From Branchiostoma floridae (lineage: Eukaryota > Chordata > Leptocardii > Amphioxiformes > Branchiostomatidae): a DNA stretch of 64,000 nt. The position numbers and the translations under genes were made by a program. Below the pieces are notes generated by a model that was not told where the DNA came from, searched no databases, and saw nothing but the letters and a program-made list of their open reading frames with translations. Below are positions 23,901 through 59,681 of this stretch, piece by piece. The DNA is taken from the NCBI RefSeq assembly GCF_000003815.2, contig NC_049981.1, positions 18,649,041-18,713,040 on the forward strand, written 5' to 3'. Each line of letters opens with the position of its first letter. Position 1 is the first letter of the stretch.

Positions 23901-26887
23901 TGGAGACTGTGAAACTTTCCTTCCTATACTCCTCGACCTAGATCTGGAAGATGAAGGTCTTCTACTATATCTTTCCCTGGACAATGACCTTGTCTTCCTC
24001 TGCTTAGTAGGAGTTGGTGATCTTGACAGTGACCTTGATCTAGAGCGAGACTTAGAGGTAGACCTTGATGATGATCCATCAGAGCTCGTAGTAGTGAATG
24101 AGACAGAGCTCTTGGACCTTTCACTTGGACTTCTTTCTGGAGAAGATGGTCTACTTTCTGGAGATGGACTTCTACTGGTTGAATTAGATCCTGATGTGGA
24201 TGATGCACGAGATTCTGGCCTATCTTGAGTGTCCACTTTTTCTGTCTCTTGTTTTGAGGAGGGAGAATCCTCAACCTTGCCATTAAATGGCTCTCCTTTA
24301 TTCTGCTCCAACTTTTCATGTTCCGTATCTTTTGAAGAAGTATCCTTCTCTACAAGAGCATCATTTTCTGCTCTGATCTCAACTTTGGTTTCCTCCTTTT
24401 TGTCTAAGTCTGGTGACTTTTCCTCAATGAATCTGGTACCTGAAACATCAATCTCTTCTGCAACATCCTTAGTGTCCTTGTTTTCCTCTTCATTTCCATC
24501 TTTTGTGTTACATTCTACTTCATCTGAACTTTTCTCAACATTTTTTTCAGCATCAGAAACATCTCTGTTTTCCTCTTTTCCAGATTCAGAACTGCTGTCT
24601 ATGTGGTTAACTTCCTTCTCTTCCTCTTTTTCTGATTCAGAACTACTGCTTTCTTTGAGGTCTACTTCCTCCTCTTCCTCTTCAGAACTACTTGAACTTG
24701 ACCTTCCTAGAATTTCCTCCTCTGAGTCAGAATCGCTGTCAAACCTACTAAACTTGTCATTGCGCTTGGTTGGCGTGGATGACCGCCCTTCATTCGGAAG
24801 CACCTTCCTGTCAATCCTAGGCACACGTCCCCGCCCACCTCTGGTTGCAGGCGGCCCACCCATGGGGAGTGGGAGGTCATTCTCTGAGTCTTCTTGGACG
24901 ATGTTGATAGCAATTAGATTGCTTCTCTTTGGGTGCCTGCGATGACTGGGGAAGCCTGCCTGGTTCTGGGGAATTGGTGGGGGAACCTGTGATGAAGTGA
25001 GTGGTCGTATAGATTGATATGAGTATAAACAATGGCTGTATAGAAACAAAAATACAGAAATGTTTGAAATACTCGCTTATCTAAACCACTTAATCCATTC
25101 GCTATGTCACACACTTACCAATGTAACAAATTCTTCAAAAATCACTTTTGAAGAATGTTGCCATGTCCAATATCAAACAATGAATAAATGACTGAAGTAA
25201 AGTTTGTTATTGTGTCTTGTGACAAAGTCATCCATCCCATTTGGGTTTATAAGGGCTATTAGGGAAGACCTGCACGCCCTAAATTTACAGACTGCCAACC
25301 CAAAAGACAGTGACTGCTGGTGGGCTGCCATCAAGCCTCCATATCTACTCTATGTGCAAGAATGTCTAACCCTCGCATGACGGTGAGTGAGTGACTAAAG
25401 TTCTATGTAGTAAAAATAGTGATCAATAGCTTGTTTTACCTGTGTCGGACCAGTTGGAGGGACATGGGATTGTACCAAATTCCCTGGTTTGGACTTGGCT
25501 TTGAGTGACTGCAGCGCTGCAAGACGAAGAGCTTCCAAGTCCTCCTCATCATCATTATCATCACTGTCTTCACCAGTGACGGCAGGGGAATCTTCGCTCT
25601 GCTGAAAAACAGAAACAAGCAATCAATTACTTGTTTTTCCATAGAATTATCGTAGAGTGTAAAGTGTAACCACCAAGCACTACACAGGAGCATCCTCATA
25701 ACATAGACTTAAACAATGCTTACAGCTAGATGTGTGAAGGACACATGAGATGGGTGATGCAGTGTAATATAATCAGCTGCACCACAAAGCTGGTGTGTAA
25801 CACCAAAGAACAGTCATAGTGGATTATGAAGAAACAGTTACTGTATCATACAGAATCATGGATTTCTGCCTTCTATACTGCATTGTAACTCTTCTAGTTG
25901 CACTGGAAAAAACACAGCAGCACTGACAATGTACTAGTATGGCAAAGCTACATTGTCTGTGTGTTTCTAAGATTCCCACTAACTATGCATAAATATAATG
26001 GGATTCTCACACACCCATGCAAACAGACAAGTAGAAAAGCTCAAAACAATAGTTTCAAAATAAGTGCTTCAATGCACAGTTGGATGTACATGGGCAAATC
26101 AAATCATTGTCATGCAGGTTTCAGTTTCACTTACAGTTTTAAGTGAGGCCAGCACAGCTGTACGAAGGGACTGCAAGTCTTCTTCCTGTAATGAGAAATT
26201 TAGACATCACAACAAACATCAAACATCCTGGAGGTAAGGATGCCTGAATACAGCTAATTAAATTTCAGGTTCTTTTCTCAGCTGCAGAGAAGAAAAGTAA
26301 TAATTTTTTACAAATAAGTGTTATGCAAGTATTTATTTCTAAAGTATGTTGTCTGGATAAAAAAACTGATATATAGGCAAGATTAAAGGGTATAGGAGAA
26401 AAGGTCTACGCGCACACACTGAAAGGAAAAAGCACAACGTTGTCAACATAATAATTTTGGGGTGCAACTTTTCGAGGCCACGTGACTACAACGCAAAATA
26501 TTTAGACGAGGACAACAACAACAACATGCTGCAGTTTATCTGTATTGTTCGACAGTTGGAACGGGTGGAACACATCAGTTTCATTCATATCACATTGTAC
26601 TTGTAAGCAAATCTACGTAATACAAATACAACGACGTATTTGACTGACAAGGGGCCAAATTTTGACACAGGCAGCTAAGATCTTCCATATTCTGCCAAAC
26701 TTCGTATGAATTTATCAAAGGAAACAAAACAAAGTTGATAGAAAAAGTGGTATCAACCAAGTCCCTGTATTCCTCTGACTCTGTATGTGCTACATATAAG
26801 TCCTAAAGGATGGAAACTGCAGCTAGATAAAGAGAAAATATGAGAAATTCGCGGGACATTTCCTACCTCGACGTCCGACGCCATCAT
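20997..26887 (-). CDS. Large Ser/Arg-rich nuclear protein, 6 exons, unrecognised family
   Basis: Coding exons in transcript order are 26887-26867, 26185-26135, 25601-25440, 24986-22322, 21802-21615 and 21158-20997. They total 3,249 nt (1,082 residues) and stay in phase throughout. The first coding segment reads MMASDVE. Exon 2 (EEDLQSLRTAVLASLK) and exon 3 (EEDLEALRLAALQSLK) carry two copies of one short helical motif. The 888-codon exon 4 has an acidic Ser/Glu region (roughly 155-300), then RS and SP dipeptides with many basic residues (roughly 330-560), and further RD/RH-rich sequence. Exon 5 has KRKSIHERLGLQSK. The C-terminus is a short predicted coil with AILQRKKEIEMDKKK. RS composition and basic tracts suggest a nuclear mRNA-processing protein; that is inference. 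The donor of intron 5 is GC rather than GT. It is head to head with MELK. Confidence 0.85.
22090..22255 (-). repeat. Possible tRNA-derived SINE fragment in an intron of the RS gene
   Basis: On the minus strand the sequence starting at 22,255 reads GTGATGCAATTACTCAGTGG, then a tRNA-like middle and GAGTTTGAATCTGG, which resembles a pol III B box. It lies between exons 4 and 5 of the RS gene. There is no proper acceptor stem, so this is not a functional tRNA. The lower boundary is a guess. Confidence 0.4.
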
Positions 26888-27244
26888 TGCTATCCTTGTG
26901 GACTCGTTTACTCTAACTTTAGGGGTGCCACGTTTAAAATCCACATAATGTACCCCCTGCCTTACGTACTGTATCCATGCAAAAAGTACCAAGAAGCAAA
27001 TATATTATAGGATAATTCTTTTTGTCTAATTCTAGATATGTTACACGTGTTACATTTTGAGTTTCTTAATAACTTTATTTATTAAATAACCTGTCAGGGA
27101 AAGTTATGGTAGAGTCTAGTATCCCAGAGGCCTTTGTGAGCTCACAGTGTTCTGAGAACGAGAACGTCACTTGATGCCTTGGGGACGAGTGTAACTTCTG
27201 ATTGGCCAGTCATGACGTCACTCACTGACGGAGGCCATTTTGAA
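26888..27244. promoter_or_regulatory. Divergent promoter shared by the RS gene and MELK
   Basis: The RS-gene start codon ends at 26,887 on the minus strand. The probable non-coding first exon of MELK ends at 27,272 on the plus strand, so both promoters must lie in a few hundred bases. Visible motifs are ATTGG (inverted CCAAT, NF-Y) at 27,201-27,205, a perfect CRE palindrome TGACGTCA at 27,213-27,220 and CCATTTTG at 27,235-27,242 (YY1-like). The last overlaps TTTGAA at 27,239-27,244, matching the cell-cycle homology region (CHR) of G2/M genes. GGAGG sits four bases upstream of TTTGAA, where a CDE would be. Confidence 0.6.
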
Positions 27245-27272
27245 AACCAGTATCTCAGGCTGTTGCAGGCAG
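27245..27272 (+). other. Probable non-coding first exon of MELK (donor only)
   Basis: The sequence GCAGGCAG followed by GTAAAAAT gives a good donor at 27,273, just downstream of the CHR-like element. An acceptor (TTGTTCTTGTCCAG) opens the exon carrying the start codon at 29,342. The transcription start is unknown, so the 5' boundary is arbitrary. Confidence 0.4.
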
Positions 27273-28667
27273 GTAAAAATTCCGTCCAAAGTATCTTTAT
27301 TTTCTTGCTAATCTGTTACTGTCTGCATTATTAGATGTGCATGTTGGGTCAGGAAAGATATGCATAATAGTTTGGAGTGGGTGACGAGGTGTTGGTCTGC
27401 ATTTGTGGTCAGTATTTTGCAAATGAAAAATTGTGGTTTGCTGTGCACTGTGCAACGGTTTGGCCTTGGGAGCAGAAATTTAAATATGATCATCCTTTTC
27501 AAAATTTTAATTTTCAAGCTGTACATTTGATCATTGGGCTTGTAATCTTACAATAATCAAGATAAGTGTCGCATAGTCTGATGTTAAATATTGACTATAT
27601 ATGTTGACTTTCTACTACAGTTTACAAGGCATAGTATGCTGTGATACGTTTGTACTTTTCTACTCAACGGATCATGGATCAAATATGGCCATAATTTGAA
27701 AAATGAAAAATTACTGATCTTATGAACGACGATGCCAGTTTGGAGCTCGAACTTCATTAAAAGTACAAATTATGCTGACTAATTTCCAAAACATTTGTAT
27801 TTATTTTGAAACATATAGATGTCTGTTTATAGCTTTTTGTGAGTGCGCTGTTTACTCTGAACTGTTTGTTTGACTTGAGATAATAGATGGATATATTTGC
27901 ATGAGAATAGATCACAGGTATTCATTTAGCAAAGATAAACTTGCTGTAACACTTTCAAATTTGCTTGGCCTCAGACACCTATTAACCCTTTGATAGTGAA
28001 AGTAGAAAAAATTAATTTATTCTTGGAAGATGTAAAGGGCACTTTGTAACACCCTTTGGATTATGAATGATCATATTTTCAGTACCATATTGTAGGAATC
28101 TGAAAGAAAAAATGTGTTTTACTTTTATCTAATCCCCAACCTGCTTAATCAAAGGCCGAGGCTAGCTATTTACAGGATGTTTTTCCTTTCCCCTAAAAAA
28201 ATTGTTACTACATGTTTGTATTGACAAGATGTTCCTGTCAATCAGGTTTTATTTTCGCTATTAACAGGATGTTCCATTGAAAAGCTTGTGAGTAACACCT
28301 CGTGATCCTGCAAACCCTAACCCTGAGGCTGATCCTGTAAATTGTTGCAAAGACTCAGGGGGGCATGACCTTTTGTAACATCTATTTTTTTTCATATTCC
28401 AGACAGTGAGGAAGAAATAGTAATAAAATTAACTAATGAAACAATGAAAAATGGATGTAAAAAAATGTTAAGGTACCCTGAGTATACCCTGAGTCCCTGA
28501 CATTCTTAAAGCTACCTAGGCCTGCCACTATCAGGTGACTAGACTACCCCCTGAGCTATAGTTCTGGTAGTCTGGTACTTTTGGTCAGATGCTGTTCAAA
28601 GGTATTCCTGTGCTTCCTGTCAATAAGACTTTTTGGCACTATTGACAAGATAATAGCCTTTACCTAT

Positions 28668-29166
28668 ATCTTTACCTAGTCCCATCCTCATGTCTGAGGG
28701 TCGGGGACTATGGTAGTATCGATCCAGTATCCAGTTTGCTAAGTCCCTTCTAACATCCATGATCCAGCCAGTACCGTCATCTCCTGCCACCGGACAGACA
28801 GAGTATTAGTGGCAGACAGACTCGCTCCTCAAACAACTTTGACTTGGTTCATTGTAGAACAGAGCGATATAGAAACAGCGCCGTCCCATATATGACACGC
28901 TTGATCAACACATAGCCCATCAATGTATGATGTTGTTGTAAATAGCTCAAATTTACTTTAACGACGGTGTTGCATATTATTGTTTTGCATTTTAAATTGT
29001 AATAAGTTGTATACTTCGCATTTGCTTATCCTATAATAATTTTTGTGTAAAATAACATACAAAAAGACTGTCAAGCAGTGCAATTCAGCCCTTTGGGCTG
29101 CAAGACCGCTTTTAATTTGTCATTCTTGTTGAATTGAATGAATAAACCAATCTACTACTATCACTA
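28668..29166 (+). mobile_element. Possible 3' part of a non-LTR retroposon in MELK intron 1
   Basis: The stretch ends with AATAAACC close to a short CTACTACTATCACTATC tail, preceded by GCCCTTTGGGCTGCAAGACC, an arrangement typical of 3' ends of LINE-type elements. No reverse transcriptase coding is seen and no second copy is in this window. The remainder of the intron (27,273-29,341) shows nothing else I can name. Confidence 0.35.
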
Positions 29167-29383
29167 TCAGCCTCCTCCACTCCCTTCTGTCTCTGGCTCT
29201 GTGAGCGCACTCAGCCAGTGGCTCTCACATAATAGCCACACCACCAATAATCAAATGCTCATGAAAGTGCCTGAATAAAGCTATTCAACTTCTCACTCCC
29301 TGATGTAGCATTGTACTAAGATCATTTTTGTTCTTGTCCAGATCTTTGTTGTATCTTGAGTTGAAAACCTAGACCCAGTCAGG

Positions 29384-54431
<25,048 letters not shown>

Positions 54432-54477
54432 AACTCATGTCAGGTTAGTTATACTGTGATCAGAAGGTATCTATATC

Positions 54478-54483
54478 AATAAA
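54478..54483 (+). terminator. Candidate polyadenylation signal of MELK
   Basis: AATAAA lies 47 bases after the MELK stop codon. A donor-like CAG|GTTAGT at 54,444 offers an alternative, spliced 3' UTR (see 63,174), so this signal may be used in only some transcripts or none. Confidence 0.45.
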
Positions 54484-54489
54484 AAAAGT

Positions 54490-54732
54490 AAAAGTCCCTC
54501 CCACACTGGTGCCCATCTCCATTTCCATAGCCCATTGGCAACACAAAGTTGTGCAATCACTACAGTAGGGGGCTAGTCCACTAGTATCAGCAGGTGTTTA
54601 ACTACCAGACTCTCTCCCAAATGCTGAGTTCTAAACAGAACAAGCAGCATTTGGTACTCAGCTTGGGATCAAACTCACGATCTACCAACTGCATATCGAA
54701 CACTCAATCCACTCCACCATTGCACCACAAAA
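54490..54732 (-). repeat. tRNA-derived SINE, intact reference copy
   Basis: Read on the minus strand from 54,732 it starts TGGTGCAATGGTGGAGTGGA and continues to CGTGAGTTTGATCCC, which resembles pol III A and B boxes of a tRNA-like head. The body extends to about 54,490. The same sequence, in two halves, flanks the transposon at 31,267-32,851. It is not a functional tRNA. Confidence 0.65.
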
Positions 54733-56862
54733 GATAATGGACAGCCATTTACAAGGGTGTATTTTTGACCAGAGGTGGGAAATCATTCTTGTTTGCCATC
54801 ACATCTTAAACTCCTATTATGATATTCTTTAGCATATAAGGTCTCATTGATGTATTACTCCGCGAGTGGACACCCTAAAAGAGATCCGAGCCAAAAATGA
54901 ACGGCTGCACGGACGCATGTTTTTAGCGGTGAGAAATTCCCTTTTAGCCAGCGGAACTGATCTCAAAAGTTAGATTGGTGAAAGCTTATTTGTAACTGAA
55001 GAAATTAGCAGGTAAAGTTTTGCAGCCGCGTGCTAGGTCGGAGGTACACAGTCGTGGGTTCTGAGTGGTGCGGTTGTACAATAGCAGCGAAAAAGTGCCT
55101 TTTGTGGGGATTGACTAATCGTAGTTTGTAATTGCTATAAAAAAAGTTCCTACGTATAGTTTACATTGGCAATTTTTTCCCACGATATAGGGTAAATGTG
55201 CTCGACATAGAATGAAAAATCTGCTGAAATTTCACGCAGCTTCATTATGAACGCGCCCATTTAAACCACGAATTATAACATAGAAGTCTATGGAAAGAAG
55301 AAACTCATCAATGAGACCATAAAGAAATCTCAGAAAGGCATACGATTAGCACATAGAGTTTATTATTCACATCAACTTGAGCTAGATGTGAATTCCTCCA
55401 ATTTTACTCTCGGGAAGAAAGAATAACCTATGACAAATTTCTTTTACAAAAATAATCACCCTGATAGGATTTCTATAAAAATCCTGATTTCTACCTCCCA
55501 AATTCTAATCTGTTTAGATGTAGGCTTAAGTTCTGAAATATTTCATATTTCTGACAAAAACAATATGTCGCAACAACCGTCAGGCCTGTGGCAGACCTTC
55601 ACTTCAAACTACAAGGAGGAAAAATCAGAGCGACCTTCAGACTCCCGCTGTGACCTTTGTTTCACCACTGATGGTTATAAATCACCTATTACCTGTCATT
55701 TGTCGCCACTGTCTGGGCAGTAATATGCTCCAGACTGCCTTATATTGAAGCCACAGTAGTGTTAATGAGCGGGACATCCCTGGTGACTGTTGTTGGAGTG
55801 CACTTAATGACCTACCTTTGGGAAAAGTCAAGTGCCTGCTGCTAGTAGTTTTCCACAGTTTCCTCTTGTCGTTACTCATCTGACAGCCTCATCTGCTTCC
55901 TTGCCTTTCAAAGAGAAGCGCCGCAAAGCTATTCTATTGTGTGGCCAATGCTTTGGTACATGTACATGGTTTTTACTGAGCTCATTTTCAAAATTGTTGA
56001 TGTCTGTATATCTTTGGAAAACAAGCCAGGGGACCGAGAATCTTATCATATACAGTTTTTGTCTCAACCTATCAACACCCACACCATAAACCTACCTACA
56101 TGTACCTACCTACCTAGTCCCTTGACCTCCAGGTCGTTTGGGGGACCAGGTAGACGGGATGATAGAAAACTGTCTCCAGGCGCGTCTTCCACTACCAACA
56201 CACCAAATATAAAACCAGTCTATCAAGCCGTTCTTGAGTTATCTTGGTGACCAGCACACACACAGACACACACACAGAAGGACAGATCACACACACCAAA
56301 GGTACCCAAAATACAACCTTCCTGATGCAGGTTAGAAAGCACCATAGCTCACAGACCCTGGTGTAAGCATGGACATGCCCATGCTTTTCAGGTGTGCACC
56401 CACCCACATCGTGTATGTCAGGGGCACCAATTTCCCACCAAAGTCCAACAGTTGTGTCGTCTCACTCAGGACCATTACAGGTCCTCTTTCGTCGCCCAAA
56501 AAGCCAGCAGCCACCAGATTGCATCCTACAAGGTGCAGTCTCCACCCAAATGCGGCTGTTTTGCCAACGACGGCGACTAATGATCAAACACGTTTTTAAG
56601 CAGTGTTGTAATGCAAATAGAGAGGTTAGGGCACCTGGGAGGAAAAGGTGGTTGAACGGCCAGCTGGTGCTTGTTGGTGGTGTTTGTACCAAATACAAGG
56701 TAATGTTAGAGGGGATTGGTGCCAGGGTGGGGATGATGGGGTCACACTTGTAGAACAGATCACTGTGACCAGAGTCTGGCTTCCCAAGACTGAGCAACTT
56801 CCATTTCGTGTAGTGTACTCTCTGGTGACCAAGAGAAGGTTGTGTTTTTGGTAGTATTCTTA

Positions 56863-57015
56863 TATGTGGTTGAACAGCACAACTCAAGAAACTACATCTA
56901 TGGATGAAGTGTCTTTAATCTAGTATGTGGTTAAGCATTGTCTTATTGAAGATTTGGGGACCCAACAACTTTCCTTGGTACTGCAGCAGAACTATGTGTT
57001 TTGATATCCTGGTTC
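56863..57015 (+). repeat. Dispersed repeat, copy 2 (TATGTGGTT...AACTCAAG family)
   Basis: TATGTGGTTGAACAGCACAA, then CTCAAGAAACTA, TTGGGGACC and TCCTTGGTACTGCAGCAGAA, parallels the copy at 62,418 over its whole length. Confidence 0.65.
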
Positions 57016-59681
57016 TGAACAAACTATTGTCACAATGTTTGGCTGGTACATGTTGTGCCGGGTGACATACATGTATGGGCCCTCTGGCAGCTTTCTTTGG
57101 AAGAGCAGGTCCATTTCAGTGCCAGACTTTGAAACAGGGTTACAAATAACTTACAATGTATATCCAAGATGGGATGAATAAATTCTCATAATTTTTGTCC
57201 TGTAGGAAACAAAACCAGAATATTACACAAAACATCTATCCTCCTCTAGTCAAAGTCAAGGATCAGATCAAAATTTAGTTTCGAACAACTTTTCCAGACC
57301 AACCAGGTTGCTTGTAACTTCTTTCCTCAGTTTGACCGGAAGTATTTGCCAGTTTGTTTTACAAAATTGCAAAGCTGTTGGAACATTTTGAACTTGGAGG
57401 TCAAGAGAAGAATGGGGCTGATTGTTCCCTGTATTAAAAGGGGTCAGCATTCCCTACTTTTCTGCACAATTTGGCACACTTGCCTTAGGAGGAAAATAAG
57501 TTGAACTGCCCAGGTGCAAGCCATTTGCCATGTTGTGACTGAATACATTGTAATGTTAGCAGGGTGATCTCTCAAGGAGGTCACCATCTCAAAGGGACCA
57601 GCTGGGTTCAACTACGCCTACATCTGTACTCAGTTCTCTTATCACGATTCTGGAAGTTATCCTTGATAATGGGGTTGACAGACTTCTGCCAAAAATTTAG
57701 GTGCAGATCTTTTCCCCATTATCCGTTTAAGGGATAAGTGTTGATAACGGCGATGCTGATAAGTCCGCTGAACATGTAAAAAAAGTCTAGCAGATGAGTT
57801 GGCAGATTATCTCTGGTTTATTTGATCACACACTTAAATGTACATGTAAAAACACAAACTTCTAGGATACATTGCAGAGCACTTTGATATACAATTATAA
57901 TACAAGACATACTTAATTTTGTCATTTGTCAAATTGTGTCACTTTCTTTCACAAGTTTCAATTTCTGCACTGTGTAGGTCTCATTATTATTTCCATTGCC
58001 TCACATTGGATCAGTGCTTAGCTATTTTTATCCAAATGTCTTCAAGTTCTTCCCTTGAAGACATACTACTTGACTTCCTTGCTTCTTGACCCCAGGCGGA
58101 AGTGAGCAGAAGGTACCTTTCACCCTTCCAGGGCAGCTGGGCTTGTCGCTTCCCGGTTCTTTTGAAATGTTAGTGGAGGTAATTATGATGCTGTTGACAA
58201 GACGGAAACAAGCGGGGCAACTGTGCTGGACGGGCAGAGACGTCAGTTTCCAGTCAGTGGCATAGACTCCGTGGAATAAAGTCTTAGGACCAGCAGTCCA
58301 CCTTGTCTGTCAGGATTGGGGAGTCAAGTGCAGGTCATTTTCAGAAGGATTCTCTTCGGTCTGCTGGCTGCTTGGGCTTCCTGGGATCCTTAGATGAATT
58401 CTTCAGAGGATACTCACCTTAGATTCAACATTAGAACAACATTGTATACATGAAATGTAGCTCTGCAGGCGCTACCCACATACAAGTTTAACTTGACTGT
58501 AGACACAAGCTTATCTGATTTAAACCTTTCTTTGTATTGTTTGAATTAAATTTTGCTTCTTCTAAAAGCTCTTATTCCTGGGTGGAGAAGAAATGGTCTT
58601 AAAATCATAAAAAATTCAAGACCTTGGTAAGAATTTGTTCTTCCTGTCTATCTTTATAAGAATGTCTCCTATAAGAATATTTGAAGATAACTTAAGATTT
58701 TTTTTTTTTTTCATGCCAAATCTCTATTCATATCAAGACTGGTAATTTTGTAAGAATCAATTAGGTTGCTTTCCAAATCTTATGAAAGATTGAAGAAAAT
58801 TCTTATTCCACTGATAATGAGATGACCTCATTCATGTGCTTTTATTTCTTCTGTTGGTAGGGATTAGGGAGATAGATGGTAATTCTGGCCCTGACATTTA
58901 TGGTTGTGTCAGGCCAACGTTAGTTCCTGGGCTTCATCACGTCTCCAGTTACTGTACAAACTGTGTAGTCACTGAACCATCAGAACACTGGAATCTGATA
59001 TACCACAAACTGGAGGCTATTATGGGGTTTAGGAGTACCCATTAACCCATCTGAGACTCTTTTGGGGTTCTTCAGTACCCACTAACACATCTGACCACTG
59101 GAACAAAAATTACCTCACAAACCAGAGGCTCTCATGGGGTTCTCCTGAACCACCTTAACACTTAAAACAGTGGACTGCAATGTAAATTCCACTATGTCAA
59201 ATCTATATGAGTGATAATGCAGCTATCTTTTCTCAGATACCTATAAGTTGGCTGTCAAAGAAAACCTTTTTTAGCTACCATAATTCACAAGGTGGATAAT
59301 ATGATTCAATTCATGCTGTTGTAGCAAGAAAATGGGGTGAACCTGGTGGTTTTGATTTTGGTGTACATAGCATTTAAGTTACATGTAAGTACTGTACAGT
59401 AATCGAAATATCTGTGTTGAAGTAGTCACAGACAAAACTGCAATCATAAAACCACAGTGACTGCAAAAATTTCAAGAATTGCAGTGCACAAATGTGTGAT
59501 AAGTGTATGTACAGCCGGATGGGCCGAGTCAACCTTCAATCTAAAGAAATCTGCTATTTGGGAATAAAGCCAAGCCCATTCCTATCAAATGTACATGTAA
59601 ATTGTATGATGTGACATGGATGGAAAAGGGCAGGACTGTGTTGTTTGGGGGGTTCTGAGAACCTCTCTGGGTGGTGACCTC

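Noticed and set aside
24229-24945. 238-codon plus-strand open frame rich in Ser and Leu
   Set aside because: It is the antisense of the acidic Ser/Glu-rich exon of the minus-strand RS gene. That exon has matched splice sites and continuous phase with its neighbours.
54660-54732. tRNA gene on the minus strand
   Set aside because: Pol III box-like motifs are present, but there is no acceptor stem or cloverleaf, and the same sequence recurs as a SINE at 31.1-32.9 kb.
55430-55879. Open frames near 55.4-55.9 kb as a gene downstream of MELK
   Set aside because: They are short, on opposite strands, without recognisable domain or splice context.
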